Below are positions 12,439-12,447 of a stretch of DNA of 12,447 bases, piece by piece. The stretch lies in contig CALJLX010000129.1 of the NCBI GenBank assembly GCA_937982495.1, forward strand, positions 1 to 12,447. The letters are read 5' to 3'. The translations under genes and the position numbers were made by a program. The notes under the pieces were generated by a model. It ran no database searches. It saw only the letters and a list, made by a program, of their open reading frames with translations, and was not told the DNA's origin. Origin of the DNA: an uncultured Desulfuromonas sp. Its GTDB lineage: Bacteria; Desulfobacterota; Desulfuromonadia; Desulfuromonadales; Trichloromonadaceae. Every line of letters begins with the position of its first letter. The first letter of the stretch is position 1.

Positions 12439-12447
12439 ATGGGCAAT
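12439..12447 (+). CDS. Start of an unidentified gene cut by the right window edge
   Basis: Only ATG GGC AAT (Met-Gly-Asn) is visible before the window ends. The call rests on a strong GAGGAGGT ribosome site at 12423-12430 with an eight-base spacer, and on a possible promoter upstream. Nothing can be said of the product. Confidence 0.5.

Overview
The window is a GC-rich, densely packed chromosomal segment that reads as ordinary core genome. The most likely source is an anaerobic or microaerophilic member of the Desulfuromonadales/Geobacterales (former Deltaproteobacteria). The indicators are a secreted one-domain triheme c7-type cytochrome of the kind common in metal-reducing bacteria, a PilZ protein, a DUF815-type ATPase, a short basic S21 and a long-form GAPDH. 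The taxonomic call is an inference from gene content. I see no mobile element, CRISPR array, tRNA or rRNA.

Layout. (1) 1-1636, minus strand: a small zinc-ribbon protein, NagZ-type beta-N-acetylhexosaminidase (murein recycling) and the 5' part of a shikimate-kinase-family P-loop kinase, transcribed in that order. The first two genes overlap and the last two are 54 bp apart. (2) 1637-1860: a divergent intergenic region with a good sigma-70-like promoter and three separate palindromes. (3) 1861-3499, plus strand: a YkgJ-family cysteine-cluster protein and an alpha/beta hydrolase. (4) 3601-6998, plus strand: clpS, clpA and aat, which are the adaptor, the unfoldase and the aminoacyl-transferase of the bacterial N-degron pathway. 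Aat adds Leu/Phe to protein N-termini, ClpS binds such N-termini, and ClpA unfolds the substrate for ClpP, which is not in the window. (5) 6995-9096, minus strand: a DUF815-like ATPase, the triheme cytochrome with its own promoter, and a PilZ-domain protein whose end overlaps the end of aat. (6) 9235-10652, plus strand: a THUMP-domain RNA methyltransferase (TTG start) and ribosomal protein S21 (GTG start). (7) A bidirectional terminator at 10673-10716 separates rpsU from a convergent long GAPDH gene (10732-12177). (8) 12178-12438: a divergent regulatory region with hairpins, then a strong ribosome binding site and the first three codons of a plus-strand gene cut by the window edge.

I did not find a convincing new multi-gene system. 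The most rewarding points are regulatory or structural: a terminator-like hairpin inside the predicted start of nagZ, a hairpin that covers part of the kinase ribosome binding site, the palindrome-rich promoter region upstream of the YkgJ gene, the leader hairpins around gap and the right-edge gene, and the roughly 130-residue N-terminal extension of the GAPDH.
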